A stretch of DNA of 64,000 nucleotides from JALYXI01 sp963795835 (GTDB lineage Bacteria; Acidobacteriota; Terriglobia; Bryobacterales; Bryobacteraceae), in contig CAWCJC010000002.1 in assembly GCA_963795835.1 (NCBI GenBank), positions 322,322 through 386,321 of the forward strand. Direction: 5' to 3'. This document shows positions 9,733-18,584 of the stretch, one piece after another (the stretch's first letter is position 1; each line of letters opens with the position of its first letter). The position numbers and the translations under genes were made by a program. The notes beneath the pieces were generated by a model that did not search any database, had not been told where the DNA came from, and saw only the letters and a list, made by a program, of their open reading frames with translations.

Positions 9733-10005
9733 GTGGACGAGCGCGCCTACTTCACCGAATCGAACACCACAAAATCAGCTTCGCTGAATTGCCCTTTCTG
9801 CAAGACCGTCGAAACCTACGAGCTCCGTTGGCTTCAGCGTAAAAAGAAAGACCGCCTGCCCCCGGGCGGCGACGATCGCGACCGCGCGAAATTCGCCAAA
9901 GCACAAAGCTATCTGCTGCTGCTCGACGACAAAGCCACTTGTAAGAACCCGCGCTGCCGGCGTCCTTTCGAAATCTCCGGCATCAAAACCGTAGCATTCC
10001 TTTAG
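9733..10005 (+). CDS. Small zinc-ribbon-like protein
   Basis: This 90-residue protein starts at GTG 9733, 13 bases after the citrate synthase stop. It carries two cysteine knuckles, CPFC (near residue 20) and CKNPRC (near 75), spaced as in zinc ribbons, with a basic segment between (RWLQRKKKDRLPPGG). It may bind nucleic acid or act as a structural zinc protein; nothing more specific is visible. It ends 15 bases before alaS. Confidence 0.65.
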   Translation: MDERAYFTESNTTKSASLNCPFCKTVETYELRWLQRKKKDRLPPGGDDRDRAKFAKAQSYLLLLDDKATCKNPRCRRPFEISGIKTVAFL

Positions 10006-10020
10006 TCCCCCAACACCACC

Positions 10021-12675
10021 ATGACAGGCAACGAAATCCGCCAACAGTTCCTCCATTTCTTCGCGTCCAAGAACCACCGCATCGTGAAAAGTTCTTCCCT
10101 GCTGCCCGCAAACGACCCCACCCTGCTTTTCACCAACGCGGGAATGAACCAGTTTAAGGACGTCTTCCTCGGCCAGGAACATCGCGATTACAAGCGCGCC
10201 ACCAGCTCGCAGAAGTGCGTCCGCGCCGGCGGCAAGCACAACGATCTGGAGAACGTCGGCTACACCGCGCGCCATCACACGTTTTTTGAAATGCTCGGCA
10301 ACTTCTCCTTCGGCGATTACTTCAAGGCCGATGCCATCCGCTTCGCCTGGGAACTGATCACGGAAGTTTACAAGCTCCCGAAGGAAAAGCTTTACGTCAC
10401 TGTCTTCCGGGAAGACGACGAAGCCGAAGAGCTTTGGCAGCAGATCGCGGGCGTATCGAAGGACCGCATCTTCCGCCTCGATGAGAAAGACAACTTCTGG
10501 CAAATGGGCGAGACCGGCCCCTGCGGTCCGTGCTCCGAAATCCACTACGATCTGGGTATCGAAGCAGCAGAACCGGGCCGCGAACACGAACAGTTTCCGC
10601 TCGATGGGGGCGGCCGCTTCGTCGAATTCTGGAACCTGGTGTTCATGCAATTCAACAAGGACGCCGCGGGCGTGATGACGCCGCTTCCCCGGCCTTCGGT
10701 CGATACCGGCATGGGTCTCGAACGCATCACCGCCATCCTCCAGGGCAAGCTCTCGAACTACGATACGGATCTGATTCACCCCATCATGCTGCATGCGGCG
10801 GACAAGCTGGGAGTCACCTTCGGCACTGATCCCAAAATCGATACCGCGCTCCGCATCATCGCCGACCACAGCCGCGCCACCGCTTTCCTGATCCACGATG
10901 GCGTGCTTCCCGCGAACGATGGCCGCGGTTATGTCCTCCGGAAAATCATGCGCCGCGCCATGCGCCACGCGCACCTGATCGGGCGCGAAGAGCCTTTCTT
11001 GTATGAACTCACCAGTTTCGTCGCGGAGTTCATGCAGGAAGCTTACCCGGAGATGATGGAAAGCATCCCGCGCGTAGCCCGCATCGTCAAGGACGAAGAA
11101 CACCGTTATCAAAACACGTTCCTCGTCGCCGAGAAGGTCTTCAATGCCGAAGTCGCTTCACTCAACGGAGCGCCCTTGCCCGGCGCTGTTTCGTTTAAGC
11201 TGTACGATACCTACGGCCTTGCCCCCGATGAGCAGGAGGACATGGCGCGAGAGCTTGGCGTCGCCATCGATCGCGCCGGTTTCGATTCCGCCATGGCCGC
11301 GCAACGCGAGCGCGCCCGCAGCAGTTGGAAGGGCGCGGAAAAAGGCGCGGTTGTCCCCGCTTACCAGGAGTTGCTCGCGAAGGGCAAAACGCGATTCCTG
11401 GGTTATCAGCATCTGGAAAGTAGCGCCACGGTTGTGGGCTTGCTCATCGATCGCCAGCTCGTGAACGAAATCCCCGCCGGCACCGACGCCGAACTCGTAC
11501 TCGATCAAACCCCGTTCTACGCCGAAACCGGCGGCCAGGTAGGCGACCACGGCACGCTCTACTCCGCCGAGTCCGGCGAACCCGTCGCGCGCGTATCGAG
11601 CGCTTTCCCGGGCGTCCCCGGCCTCACCATCCATCGCATTCACACGCTGCAACCGCTGCACGTTGGCGATCTACTCAAAGCCCAGGTCGCAACCGAGCTT
11701 CGCTTAGCCACCGAACGCAACCACACCGCCACCCACCTTCTCCACGCCGCACTCCGCGATGTTCTGGGCACCCACGTCAAACAAGCCGGCAGCGTCGTCG
11801 AACCGCCCCGTCTCCGCTTCGATTTCACGCACTACGCCGCTCTCTCCCCCGAAGAAACCCGCGAGATCGAGCGCATCGTCAACTCTGAGATCCTTCGCAA
11901 CGTTAACGTCTCGACCGACATACTCCCCATTGAAGAAGCTCTGGCTACCGGGGCCATGGCGCTCTTCGGCGAAAAATATGGCGATGAAGTGCGCGTCGTC
12001 TCCGTCCCTGGCGGCCATGGCGAGACTTTCAGCCGGGAACTCTGCGGCGGCACCCACGTCCGCCGCTTAGGCGATATTGGCCTTTTCAAGATCACCAGCG
12101 AGGGCAGCATCTCCGCCGGTGTGCGCCGCATTGAAGCTATTACGGGTTCCGAAGCCGTCCGCCAATATCAACAGACCTCCGACGCCATGTCCCGAGTCGC
12201 CCAGTTGGTTCGCGCCAACGACGGCGAATTGGTAGAACAAGTCGAGCGCATCATCGGCCAAAGCCGCCAGCTTGAACGCCAAGTCGAACAACTGAAGACC
12301 CGGCTCGCCCACGCCGCCAGCGCCGGTCTGGAATCGCAAGCTCGCACCGTTGGCTCCTCTCACATCCTCTCCGCCCGCGTGGACGGTATGGACCGCCAGC
12401 AAATGCGCACCCTCGCCGATTCGCTCCGGAACAAGTGGAAATCAGCCGTCATCGTTCTCGCGGGCGCCGACGACGGCAACGTCTCTGTCGTTTCCGCCGT
12501 CACCAAAGACCTCACCCAAAAGGTGCAGGCGGGCAAATTGGCAGGCGCCGTCGCGCAGGCAACAGGAGGCAAAGGCGGTGGGCGTCCCGATATGGCGGAA
12601 GGTGGTGGCAAAGATGCTTCCGGGCTTGATGCGGCGCTCGAGCAAATCTATCGCACCGTCGAATCGCAAATCTAA
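10021..12675 (+). CDS. alaS: Alanyl-tRNA synthetase
   Basis: It charges tRNA-Ala with alanine. All domains are present in an 884-residue protein: class II core at the start (IRQQFLHFFASKNHRIVKSS, then the GPCGPCSEIHYD motif near 165-180), the tRNA-recognition helical region, the editing domain with zinc ligands NHTATHLLH (about 561-569) and CGGTHVRR (about 678-685), and the glycine-rich C-Ala tail (GGKGGGRPDMAEGGG). The frame is uninterrupted and its stop abuts the next start. Confidence 0.97.
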   Translation: MTGNEIRQQFLHFFASKNHRIVKSSSLLPANDPTLLFTNAGMNQFKDVFLGQEHRDYKRATSSQKCVRAGGKHNDLENVGYTARHHTFFEMLGNFSFGDYFKADAIRFAWELITEVYKLPKEKLYVTVFREDDEAEELWQQIAGVSKDRIFRLDEKDNFWQMGETGPCGPCSEIHYDLGIEAAEPGREHEQFPLDGGGRFVEFWNLVFMQFNKDAAGVMTPLPRPSVDTGMGLERITAILQGKLSNYDTDLIHPIMLHAADKLGVTFGTDPKIDTALRIIADHSRATAFLIHDGVLPANDGRGYVLRKIMRRAMRHAHLIGREEPFLYELTSFVAEFMQEAYPEMMESIPRVARIVKDEEHRYQNTFLVAEKVFNAEVASLNGAPLPGAVSFKLYDTYGLAPDEQEDMARELGVAIDRAGFDSAMAAQRERARSSWKGAEKGAVVPAYQELLAKGKTRFLGYQHLESSATVVGLLIDRQLVNEIPAGTDAELVLDQTPFYAETGGQVGDHGTLYSAESGEPVARVSSAFPGVPGLTIHRIHTLQPLHVGDLLKAQVATELRLATERNHTATHLLHAALRDVLGTHVKQAGSVVEPPRLRFDFTHYAALSPEETREIERIVNSEILRNVNVSTDILPIEEALATGAMALFGEKYGDEVRVVSVPGGHGETFSRELCGGTHVRRLGDIGLFKITSEGSISAGVRRIEAITGSEAVRQYQQTSDAMSRVAQLVRANDGELVEQVERIIGQSRQLERQVEQLKTRLAHAASAGLESQARTVGSSHILSARVDGMDRQQMRTLADSLRNKWKSAVIVLAGADDGNVSVVSAVTKDLTQKVQAGKLAGAVAQATGGKGGGRPDMAEGGGKDASGLDAALEQIYRTVESQI

Positions 12676-12676
12676 G

Positions 12677-13651
12677 ATGGAACAGTTCGACGCTCTGATC
12701 GTCGGCGCCGGACCCACGGGCCTTGCCTGCGCCATAGAGCTCGGCCGCCGGAATCAGCGCGCCGTCGTCCTCGATAAAGGCTGTCTCGCCAACTCCATCT
12801 ACCACTACCCCACGAACCTTACTTTCTTCACCACGCCCGAACTGCTCGAAATCGGTGACATCCCGATGACGAGCCTTAACGACAAGCCAAACAAAATCGA
12901 AGCTCTCAAGTACTACCGCCGCGTCGCTCAGTTCTACAAGCTCGATGTGCGGCAGGAGCAGAACGTGCTCGCCGTCTCTGGCGAAGACGGCGCATTCGAA
13001 GTCTCCGCCTCTGATCCTTACGGCACTCGCACCGCCTATAGCGCGCGCAAGGTGGTCCTTGCCACCGGGTATTACGACGTTCCCAATCTGCTCAATGTTC
13101 CCGGGGAAGACCTTCCCAAGGTACTCCACTATTACAAGGACGCGCACCCGTACTTCGATCACGACGTCCTGGTCGTGGGGGCGAAAAACTCTGCCGCCAT
13201 TGCCGCGCTTGAACTCCTCTGGACCGGTGCCCGTGTCACTTTGGTACACCGGGGTACGCAAATCTCGAAGTCCGTTAAATATTGGATCAAGCCAAACATT
13301 GAAAACCGGATCAAGAGCGGCGAGATCACCGGCTATTTCGAGAGCCGGGTTTCCGCTATCCGCGAGCACGAAGTGGATCTCGTCACCCCCGCCGGTTCGA
13401 AGACAATTCCGAACGACTACGTTTTTGCTCTCATCGGCTACAAACCTGATGAAAAATTGCTTGAATCGATCGGTGTCCGCATCGATCCCGCGACCGGCCG
13501 TCCGAATCTGAATCCTGCCACTCTTGAGAGCGAACGCTCAGGGGTTTACCTGGCAGGGGTGATTGTTGCGGGCATGCACACCAGCGAAATATTCATCGAA
13601 AACGGCCGATTTCACGGGAAAATCATAGCCGAAGCCATCGTTCGAAATTAA
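12677..13651 (+). CDS. ypdA: YpdA-family NAD(P)-dependent disulfide reductase (probable bacillithiol disulfide reductase)
   Basis: The N-terminal FAD-binding GxGxxG motif (LIVGAGPTGLACAIELG) and a second dinucleotide fold (DVLVVGAKNSAAIAALELL) identify a thioredoxin-reductase-like flavoprotein. The YpdA family lacks the CxxC redox pair and has a single Cys after the first strand, here in LDKGCLANSIYHYPTN, matching YpdA. In Firmicutes this enzyme reduces bacillithiol disulfide. The ATG at 12677, one base after the alaS stop, gives 324 residues. Bacillithiol use by this organism is inferred; the bsh biosynthesis genes are not in the window. Confidence 0.87.
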   Translation: MEQFDALIVGAGPTGLACAIELGRRNQRAVVLDKGCLANSIYHYPTNLTFFTTPELLEIGDIPMTSLNDKPNKIEALKYYRRVAQFYKLDVRQEQNVLAVSGEDGAFEVSASDPYGTRTAYSARKVVLATGYYDVPNLLNVPGEDLPKVLHYYKDAHPYFDHDVLVVGAKNSAAIAALELLWTGARVTLVHRGTQISKSVKYWIKPNIENRIKSGEITGYFESRVSAIREHEVDLVTPAGSKTIPNDYVFALIGYKPDEKLLESIGVRIDPATGRPNLNPATLESERSGVYLAGVIVAGMHTSEIFIENGRFHGKIIAEAIVRN

Positions 13652-13755
13652 GATTCCATCATCCCTCGGTCTTGGCAGAGAAATTGCCATCTTTGAAGCC
13701 AAAGACAATCTCACGGGATCTAACAAGTGAGAACACGAGGGGTAACTGAAAAAGA

Positions 13756-13998
13756 ATGATTACTTCAATATTGAACGCTATATTTGGATGTGCGCATCGC
13801 CGCACTTCTTTCCCGATCACTCCCGCCCGACGTTCCACTTTGGCGCACGGCTCTGAAGGCAAAACGTACGTAACCTGTCTCGATTGCGGCAAAGAATTTG
13901 ACTACAATTGGGCTGAAATGCGAATAGGCGCTGAAAAGTCGCGCGTTGCACCTGTTCTCGCTCCGCAAAGTTTCACCGTTCATCACTCCGTTCGTTAA
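13756..13998 (+). CDS. Small conserved-looking protein with a CxxC knuckle
   Basis: It encodes 80 residues with a short hydrophobic start (MITSILNAIFGCAHRR), a THG-like turn and a CLDCGKEFDYNW motif reminiscent of a half zinc ribbon. One CxxC plus C12/H14 could bind a metal. The 104 bases upstream hold no other gene. No function can be assigned. Confidence 0.55.
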   Translation: MITSILNAIFGCAHRRTSFPITPARRSTLAHGSEGKTYVTCLDCGKEFDYNWAEMRIGAEKSRVAPVLAPQSFTVHHSVR

Positions 13999-14038
13999 TT
14001 GAACTTCCCTGGGGTGTAGTGCGTAATCATGGATGACT

Positions 14039-14342
14039 ATGCACTGCACCAACTGCGGTTCTGTTCTTGATTCCGCCGCTAAGTTTTGTCCCTCGTGCGG
14101 GCATCCGGTTAACCCTGTATCTGGGGGGCGGCCCGTTGCCTGTGCAGGACCGGTTGATCCGTCCTCGAGTCGGCCGTCGCATCGCGGGTGTCTGCCTTGC
14201 GATTTCAAATAGCCTCGGCTGGAACGTCACGATTGTCCGTTTGATCTGGTTTCTGTTGATCTTCGGAGCGGGAACAGGGGTACTTGGATACCTGATCGCC
14301 TGGATCATCATCCCGAGTGAACCCAAGACCCGCCTCTACTAA
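14039..14342 (+). CDS. Zinc-ribbon / PspC-domain membrane protein (frameshifted)
   Basis: The ATG at 14039 opens a zinc ribbon (MHCTNCGSVLDSAAKFCPSC), after which a surplus G in the run of six at about 14120-14126 shifts the frame. The continuation is a PspC domain (RPRVGRRIAGVCLAISNSLG, one long hydrophobic hairpin about WFLLIFGAGTGVLGYLIAW) ending at 14342. Repaired it is about 100 residues. Zinc-ribbon plus PspC is a known arrangement for small membrane proteins related to phage-shock protein C. It is not next to the pspA gene of this window (36213). Confidence 0.75.
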
Positions 14343-14392
14343 ATAGCAACCTTTAGTCGTCTTCGCTCATCTTTTCTTATATAGGAACAATC

Positions 14393-16738
14393 ATGAGCGA
14401 ACTCCTGCAGTCCCTGCCCGTACTCCCCATCAAGAACACCGTTCTGTTCCCGAACCTGCTTCTGCCCCTCTCGGTGGGGCGCGCCTTCTCCATCGCTGCA
14501 ATTCAGGCTGCCCTTACAACGGAAGAGAAGGAAGTTCTCGTCGTAACCCAGCGCGACACAAACGTCGAGCTTCCCTTGCAGGATGACCTTTACACAGTCG
14601 GCACCCGCGCCGTGATCAAGCGCTCTGTGCGTCAGCCCGAAAGTAAGTTCGATCTCATCGTCATGGGTGTGGAACGCGTTGCCATCCTGAAGATCGAAGA
14701 GGGCGAATACCTTACCGCGCAGATCCGCCCGCTACCCCTTCCCGCTGACGAAGAAGCTACAGAAACCGAGGCCCTGCATCGCGAGTTGATGGACCTCGCC
14801 CGTAAGGTCCTGGAGCACTCCAATCTCGAAGCTCCCGGAGAATTGGCGCGCCTTCTCGCCCGCTCCGAAAACCCTGTGCAGCTCGTCTATCTGCTTGCCT
14901 CTATCCTGAGCATGGATTCCGCCCAGGAACAGAAGCTTCTCGAAGCGGAAACTCCCGTTGCCACGCTGCGCCTGATGCACACGCATCTCTCCCACGAACT
15001 TCAGGTCCTGGAGCTTCGCAGCAAGATTGCCAAGGACGCCCAGAGCGAAATCGGCAAAGAGCAGCGCGAGTACGTCTTGCGCCAGCAACTCCGCGCTATC
15101 CAGCAGGAACTGGGCGGGGGCAATCCCCAGGAGAGCGAAGTCGAACTTCTTAAGGAGCGCCTCGCCACCGCTGCTCTCCCTGACGAAGTCAAGAAGGAGG
15201 CCACCCGTGAGCTCGGCAAGCTGGAACGGCTCTCCCCGCAGGCCCCCGATTATCACGTCACCCGCACCTGGCTCGATATGGTCCTCGAGCTTCCCTGGAA
15301 GACCGCCAGCCCTGACATCCTTGACATTCCCGTCGCTCGCGAAGTTCTGAACGAAGACCACTTCGGCCTCGAAGAAATCAAGGAGCGGATCCTGGAACAC
15401 CTGGGCGTGCTGAAGCTAAACAGCGGCGCCAAGGCCCCCATTCTCTGCTTCGTTGGACCCCCAGGAGTTGGCAAAACCAGCTTGGGCCAGTCAATCGCCC
15501 GCGCCATGGGCCGCAAATTTGAGCGCCTCAGCCTGGGCGGCTTGCATGACGAAAGCGAACTTCGCGGCCACCGCCGCACCTACATCGGTGCCATGCCCGG
15601 CCGAATCATCCAGGCAATCCGCCGCTCCGGCGTCAACAACCCCGTCCTGATGCTCGATGAAGTCGACAAGCTCGGCCGCGATTTCCGGGGCGACCCCGCT
15701 GCCGCGCTGCTTGAGGTCCTGGACCCCGAACAGAATCGCACCTTCCGCGACAACTATCTCGATCTACCCTTCGATATCAGCAAAGTCTTCTTCGTCACCA
15801 CCGCGAATACGCTCGATTCGATCCCGCAGCCGCTGCTCGACCGTATGGAAGTCGTCCGTCTCGCCGGTTACAGCGAAGAAGAAAAGCTGGAAATCGCGCT
15901 CCGTTACCAGCTTCCGCGCCAACTGAAAGAAGCTGGCTTGTCTCCGGAAAACTGCATCCTTACGCCCGATGCGCTACGCCTCATCATCACCGGCTACACT
16001 CGGGAAGCCGGAGTTCGCCAACTGGAGCGCGCCATCGGCAAAGTCGCCCGCAAAATCGCGCTCAAGCACGCGGAAGGCAAGACGGACGCTCTTTCGATCA
16101 CCGCGGAAATCCTCCCGGATCTTCTCGGCCCTCAGAAAATCTCGCCGGAACAAGCCCGCCGCGACGTTGCTGCCGGCGTCGCTACAGGCCTTGCCTGGAC
16201 CGAAGCCGGAGGGGATGTCCTCTATATCGAGGCTGTCCTTCTGCGCGACGGCAAAGGGCTTTCGCTCACCGGACAGCTTGGCAACGTGATGCAGGAATCG
16301 GCCAAGACAGGACAGAGCTACGTCTGGAGCCACGCTGATGATCTGGGTATCGATCAGGCTCTTTTCCGCCGCAACGGAGTCCACGTCCACGTTCCTGCGG
16401 GCGGGATCCCCAAAGATGGTCCGTCTGCGGGAGTCACCATGGTTACCGCGATGACTTCCCTTTACACAGGCCTGCCCGTACGCTCCGACACCGCCATGAC
16501 CGGCGAAGTCACCTTGTCCGGACTGGTGCTTCCCGTAGGAGGAATCAAGGAAAAGATGCTGGCTGCCCGCCGCCTGGGCATTAAGCGGGTCATTCTTCCC
16601 AAAGCCAATCAGAAGGATTTGCGCGACCTGCCGGAACCTGTCCGCGCGGAGATGGAGTTCATCTTTGCCGAAAAGGTCAGTGAGGTCCTGCAGGCCGCCA
16701 TTCCCGGAATCGGCAAGCGGCTTCGAATCGCCGCTTAG
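14393..16738 (+). CDS. lon: ATP-dependent protease Lon
   Basis: A full 781-residue Lon: N-terminal substrate-binding domain (LPVLPIKNTVLFPNLLLPL), a coiled-coil region, AAA+ module with Walker A GPPGVGKTS (near residue 356) and Walker B VLMLDEVDKLG, sensor region, and C-terminal protease domain with the Ser/Lys dyad in PKDGPSAGVTM and GGIKEKMLAARR. It degrades misfolded and regulatory proteins in the cytoplasm. Its stop overlaps the convergent HU gene by 4 bases. Confidence 0.97.
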   Translation: MSELLQSLPVLPIKNTVLFPNLLLPLSVGRAFSIAAIQAALTTEEKEVLVVTQRDTNVELPLQDDLYTVGTRAVIKRSVRQPESKFDLIVMGVERVAILKIEEGEYLTAQIRPLPLPADEEATETEALHRELMDLARKVLEHSNLEAPGELARLLARSENPVQLVYLLASILSMDSAQEQKLLEAETPVATLRLMHTHLSHELQVLELRSKIAKDAQSEIGKEQREYVLRQQLRAIQQELGGGNPQESEVELLKERLATAALPDEVKKEATRELGKLERLSPQAPDYHVTRTWLDMVLELPWKTASPDILDIPVAREVLNEDHFGLEEIKERILEHLGVLKLNSGAKAPILCFVGPPGVGKTSLGQSIARAMGRKFERLSLGGLHDESELRGHRRTYIGAMPGRIIQAIRRSGVNNPVLMLDEVDKLGRDFRGDPAAALLEVLDPEQNRTFRDNYLDLPFDISKVFFVTTANTLDSIPQPLLDRMEVVRLAGYSEEEKLEIALRYQLPRQLKEAGLSPENCILTPDALRLIITGYTREAGVRQLERAIGKVARKIALKHAEGKTDALSITAEILPDLLGPQKISPEQARRDVAAGVATGLAWTEAGGDVLYIEAVLLRDGKGLSLTGQLGNVMQESAKTGQSYVWSHADDLGIDQALFRRNGVHVHVPAGGIPKDGPSAGVTMVTAMTSLYTGLPVRSDTAMTGEVTLSGLVLPVGGIKEKMLAARRLGIKRVILPKANQKDLRDLPEPVRAEMEFIFAEKVSEVLQAAIPGIGKRLRIAA

Positions 16739-17013
16739 GACGGGTTTACTTTGGTGGCGAGCTCTTTGCTGGGCTTGAAACCTACTGCATTGCGGGCTGC
16801 AATTTCGATCGGTTCGCCGGTCTTCGGGTTGCGGCCCGTGCGTGCTTTCTTTGCTTTGGAGGTAAAGCTGCCGAATCCGCGGAGATCGACCTTCTCTCCT
16901 TTGGCTAGGGCTTCCCCCATGTGTTCAAGGACGGCGTCAATCACAGCCTCCAGATCTTTCTTGGTGTGTCCGGAAGTGTTCGCAACGGCGTCAATCAGTT
17001 GAGTTTTAGTCAC
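16735..17013 (-). CDS. hup: HU-family nucleoid protein
   Basis: This is a standard 92-residue HU/IHF protein: MTKTQLIDAVANTSGHTKKD at the start, the GFGSF turn, and the DNA-binding arm TGRNPKTGEPIEI with basic residues, ending FKPSKELATKVN. It starts at a GTG (17013). It is four bases downstream of the ABC ATPase gene on the same strand, so it may be in its operon or have a promoter inside it. It serves as a full-length reference for the shortened HU-like domains at 58.4-59.2 kb. Confidence 0.95.
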   Translation of the reverse strand: MTKTQLIDAVANTSGHTKKDLEAVIDAVLEHMGEALAKGEKVDLRGFGSFTSKAKKARTGRNPKTGEPIEIAARNAVGFKPSKELATKVNPS

Positions 17014-17017
17014 CGAG

Positions 17018-17794
17018 TCAGTATAACGCGTGGAAAACCCCGTTTTTGGCGTGGACCTCCACCGGTCCCCGGAACAGCCGGCTCAGCCGTTCGGACGTAA
17101 GTGCTTCACCCTTTGGTCCGTCAAATGAGACATTCCCGTCCTGAATCGTTACCACGCGTTCAATTTCCGGGATGATGTCCGGCAGGTTGTGAGTCACCAG
17201 CACGATACTCTTCCCGGATTGTGCGATTTGCCTCATCGCTTCATGCAGCATACGCGCCGCGTGCAGATCCAGGCTGTTCGTCGGTTCGTCGAAAATCAGC
17301 GTGTGCGGATCGTGAACCAGCGCGCGCGCAATCAGGAATCGCCGCGCCTCGCCCGAGGACATTTCGGACACGTTCCGAAGTGCCAGATGCTCCACCTCCA
17401 GCAATCGGATCAGCTCGTCCGCCCTGACTTCCATCTCCGGTGTCACCAAGTGGTACGGCCACAAACCGACGCTCGAGAAGAATCCGGAGAGCACTGTCTC
17501 GCGCCCCGTATAATCGCGCGAACACGCCAGCATCAGGTCGTTTGTCACGATTCCTAATTGGCTGCGCAGCTCGAAAATGTTCCAGCGCTCGCGTCCCAGA
17601 ATGCGCACCACAGAACCTTGCAAAGGGTAGCACTCGCGCGTAATTGCCTTAATGAACGACGACTTTCCTGAGCCGTTCGGTCCTAAAATCGCGACGTGCT
17701 CCCCTTGCGCAATCTTGAGCGAAAAGCTGCGCAGCGCGGCGGTTTCCCCCCGCATCAGCGTGACGTTCTCAAACTCAATCAGGCTTGTGCTCAG
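17018..17794 (-). CDS. ABC transporter-type ATPase, cytoplasmic (probable CTG start)
   Basis: It has Walker A LGPNGSGKSS, Q-loop region QLGIVTNDL, a slightly divergent signature (MSSGEARRFLIARALVHDP), Walker B TLIFDEPTNSLD and the switch His (LVTHN), resembling ModF/YlmA-type stand-alone ATPases. The first ATG (17755) would delete the first strand of the fold. The in-frame sequence upstream reads LSTSLIEFENVTL, as expected for an ABC domain, and the only plausible initiator is CTG at 17794 with a GAGG ribosome site overlapping the stop codon of the preceding gene. No permease gene is adjacent, so the substrate is unknown. Confidence 0.85.
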   Translation of the reverse strand: MSTSLIEFENVTLMRGETAALRSFSLKIAQGEHVAILGPNGSGKSSFIKAITRECYPLQGSVVRILGRERWNIFELRSQLGIVTNDLMLACSRDYTGRETVLSGFFSSVGLWPYHLVTPEMEVRADELIRLLEVEHLALRNVSEMSSGEARRFLIARALVHDPHTLIFDEPTNSLDLHAARMLHEAMRQIAQSGKSIVLVTHNLPDIIPEIERVVTIQDGNVSFDGPKGEALTSERLSRLFRGPVEVHAKNGVFHALY

Positions 17795-17801
17795 GACGAC
17801 C

Positions 17802-18584
17802 TCAGGAATTCTGACCGCTCGCCAGATATCCGCCGTCGACAGCGATGCAATGCCCGGTAATGAAACTGGCCGCGTCGGATGCTAGTAGCACTGCCGCCCC
17901 TACCAGTTCCTCGGCTTGTCCCCAGCGCTTCATGGGCGTTCGCATCAAAAACTCACGGCCGCGGTCGGTTCCGTCGAGCAGCGCCGCGTTCAAATCCGTC
18001 CGGAACACTCCAGGCGCAATCGCATTTACGTTGATCCCCACGCGCGCCCATTCAATCGCTAAGCTTTTCGTCAACGACAACACCGCCGCCTTCGAAGCCG
18101 CATAAGCCGCCACCTCAAACAGCGCCAGGAATGAACTCAAGGAGGCAATGTTGATCACCCGCGCCTTGCCGCTTTTGAGCATGGGCTCGTAAAATGCCTG
18201 GCAGCAGCGCAGCATCCCGGTTAGGTTGGTATCCATGATGTCGGCCCATTCCGCCTCTGAAAGGTCCTTGGTCGGCGTGCGCTTGGTTTTACCCGCCGCA
18301 TTCACCAGCACGTCCACGCGCCCGAATTCCTTCACCACGGCATCCCGGAAAGTATCGATCGAAGCGCGGCTCCCCACATCGAACGTATGCCGCAGCGTTT
18401 TCCGCCCCAACCCCTCGATCTGCTTTGCCACCTCGTCGATCTGCGCCTCGCGCCGCCCGGACACCACTACATCCGCGCCCGCTTCCGCCATTCCGATCGC
18501 AATCGCCCGGCCCAGCCCGGACGTCCCTCCCATTACGACCGCTAAGCGGCCGGTGAGGTCTGTGTGGTTTTTGATGTTAGCCAT
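17802..18584 (-). CDS. Short-chain dehydrogenase/reductase (gluconate/uronate-type)
   Basis: A classical SDR of 260 residues: cofactor motif GGTSGLGRAIA (about 19-29), NAAG at the fourth strand, active-site Ser in NIASLSS and YxxxK as YAASK, ending with the family tail GHCIAVDGGYLASG. The best resemblance is to gluconate 5-dehydrogenase/KduD-like enzymes. It overlaps the end of the uronate-isomerase-like gene by 43 bases on the same strand, suggesting one operon and a joint role in hexuronate or keto-sugar metabolism (inferred). Confidence 0.88.
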   Translation of the reverse strand: MANIKNHTDLTGRLAVVMGGTSGLGRAIAIGMAEAGADVVVSGRREAQIDEVAKQIEGLGRKTLRHTFDVGSRASIDTFRDAVVKEFGRVDVLVNAAGKTKRTPTKDLSEAEWADIMDTNLTGMLRCCQAFYEPMLKSGKARVINIASLSSFLALFEVAAYAASKAAVLSLTKSLAIEWARVGINVNAIAPGVFRTDLNAALLDGTDRGREFLMRTPMKRWGQAEELVGAAVLLASDAASFITGHCIAVDGGYLASGQNS

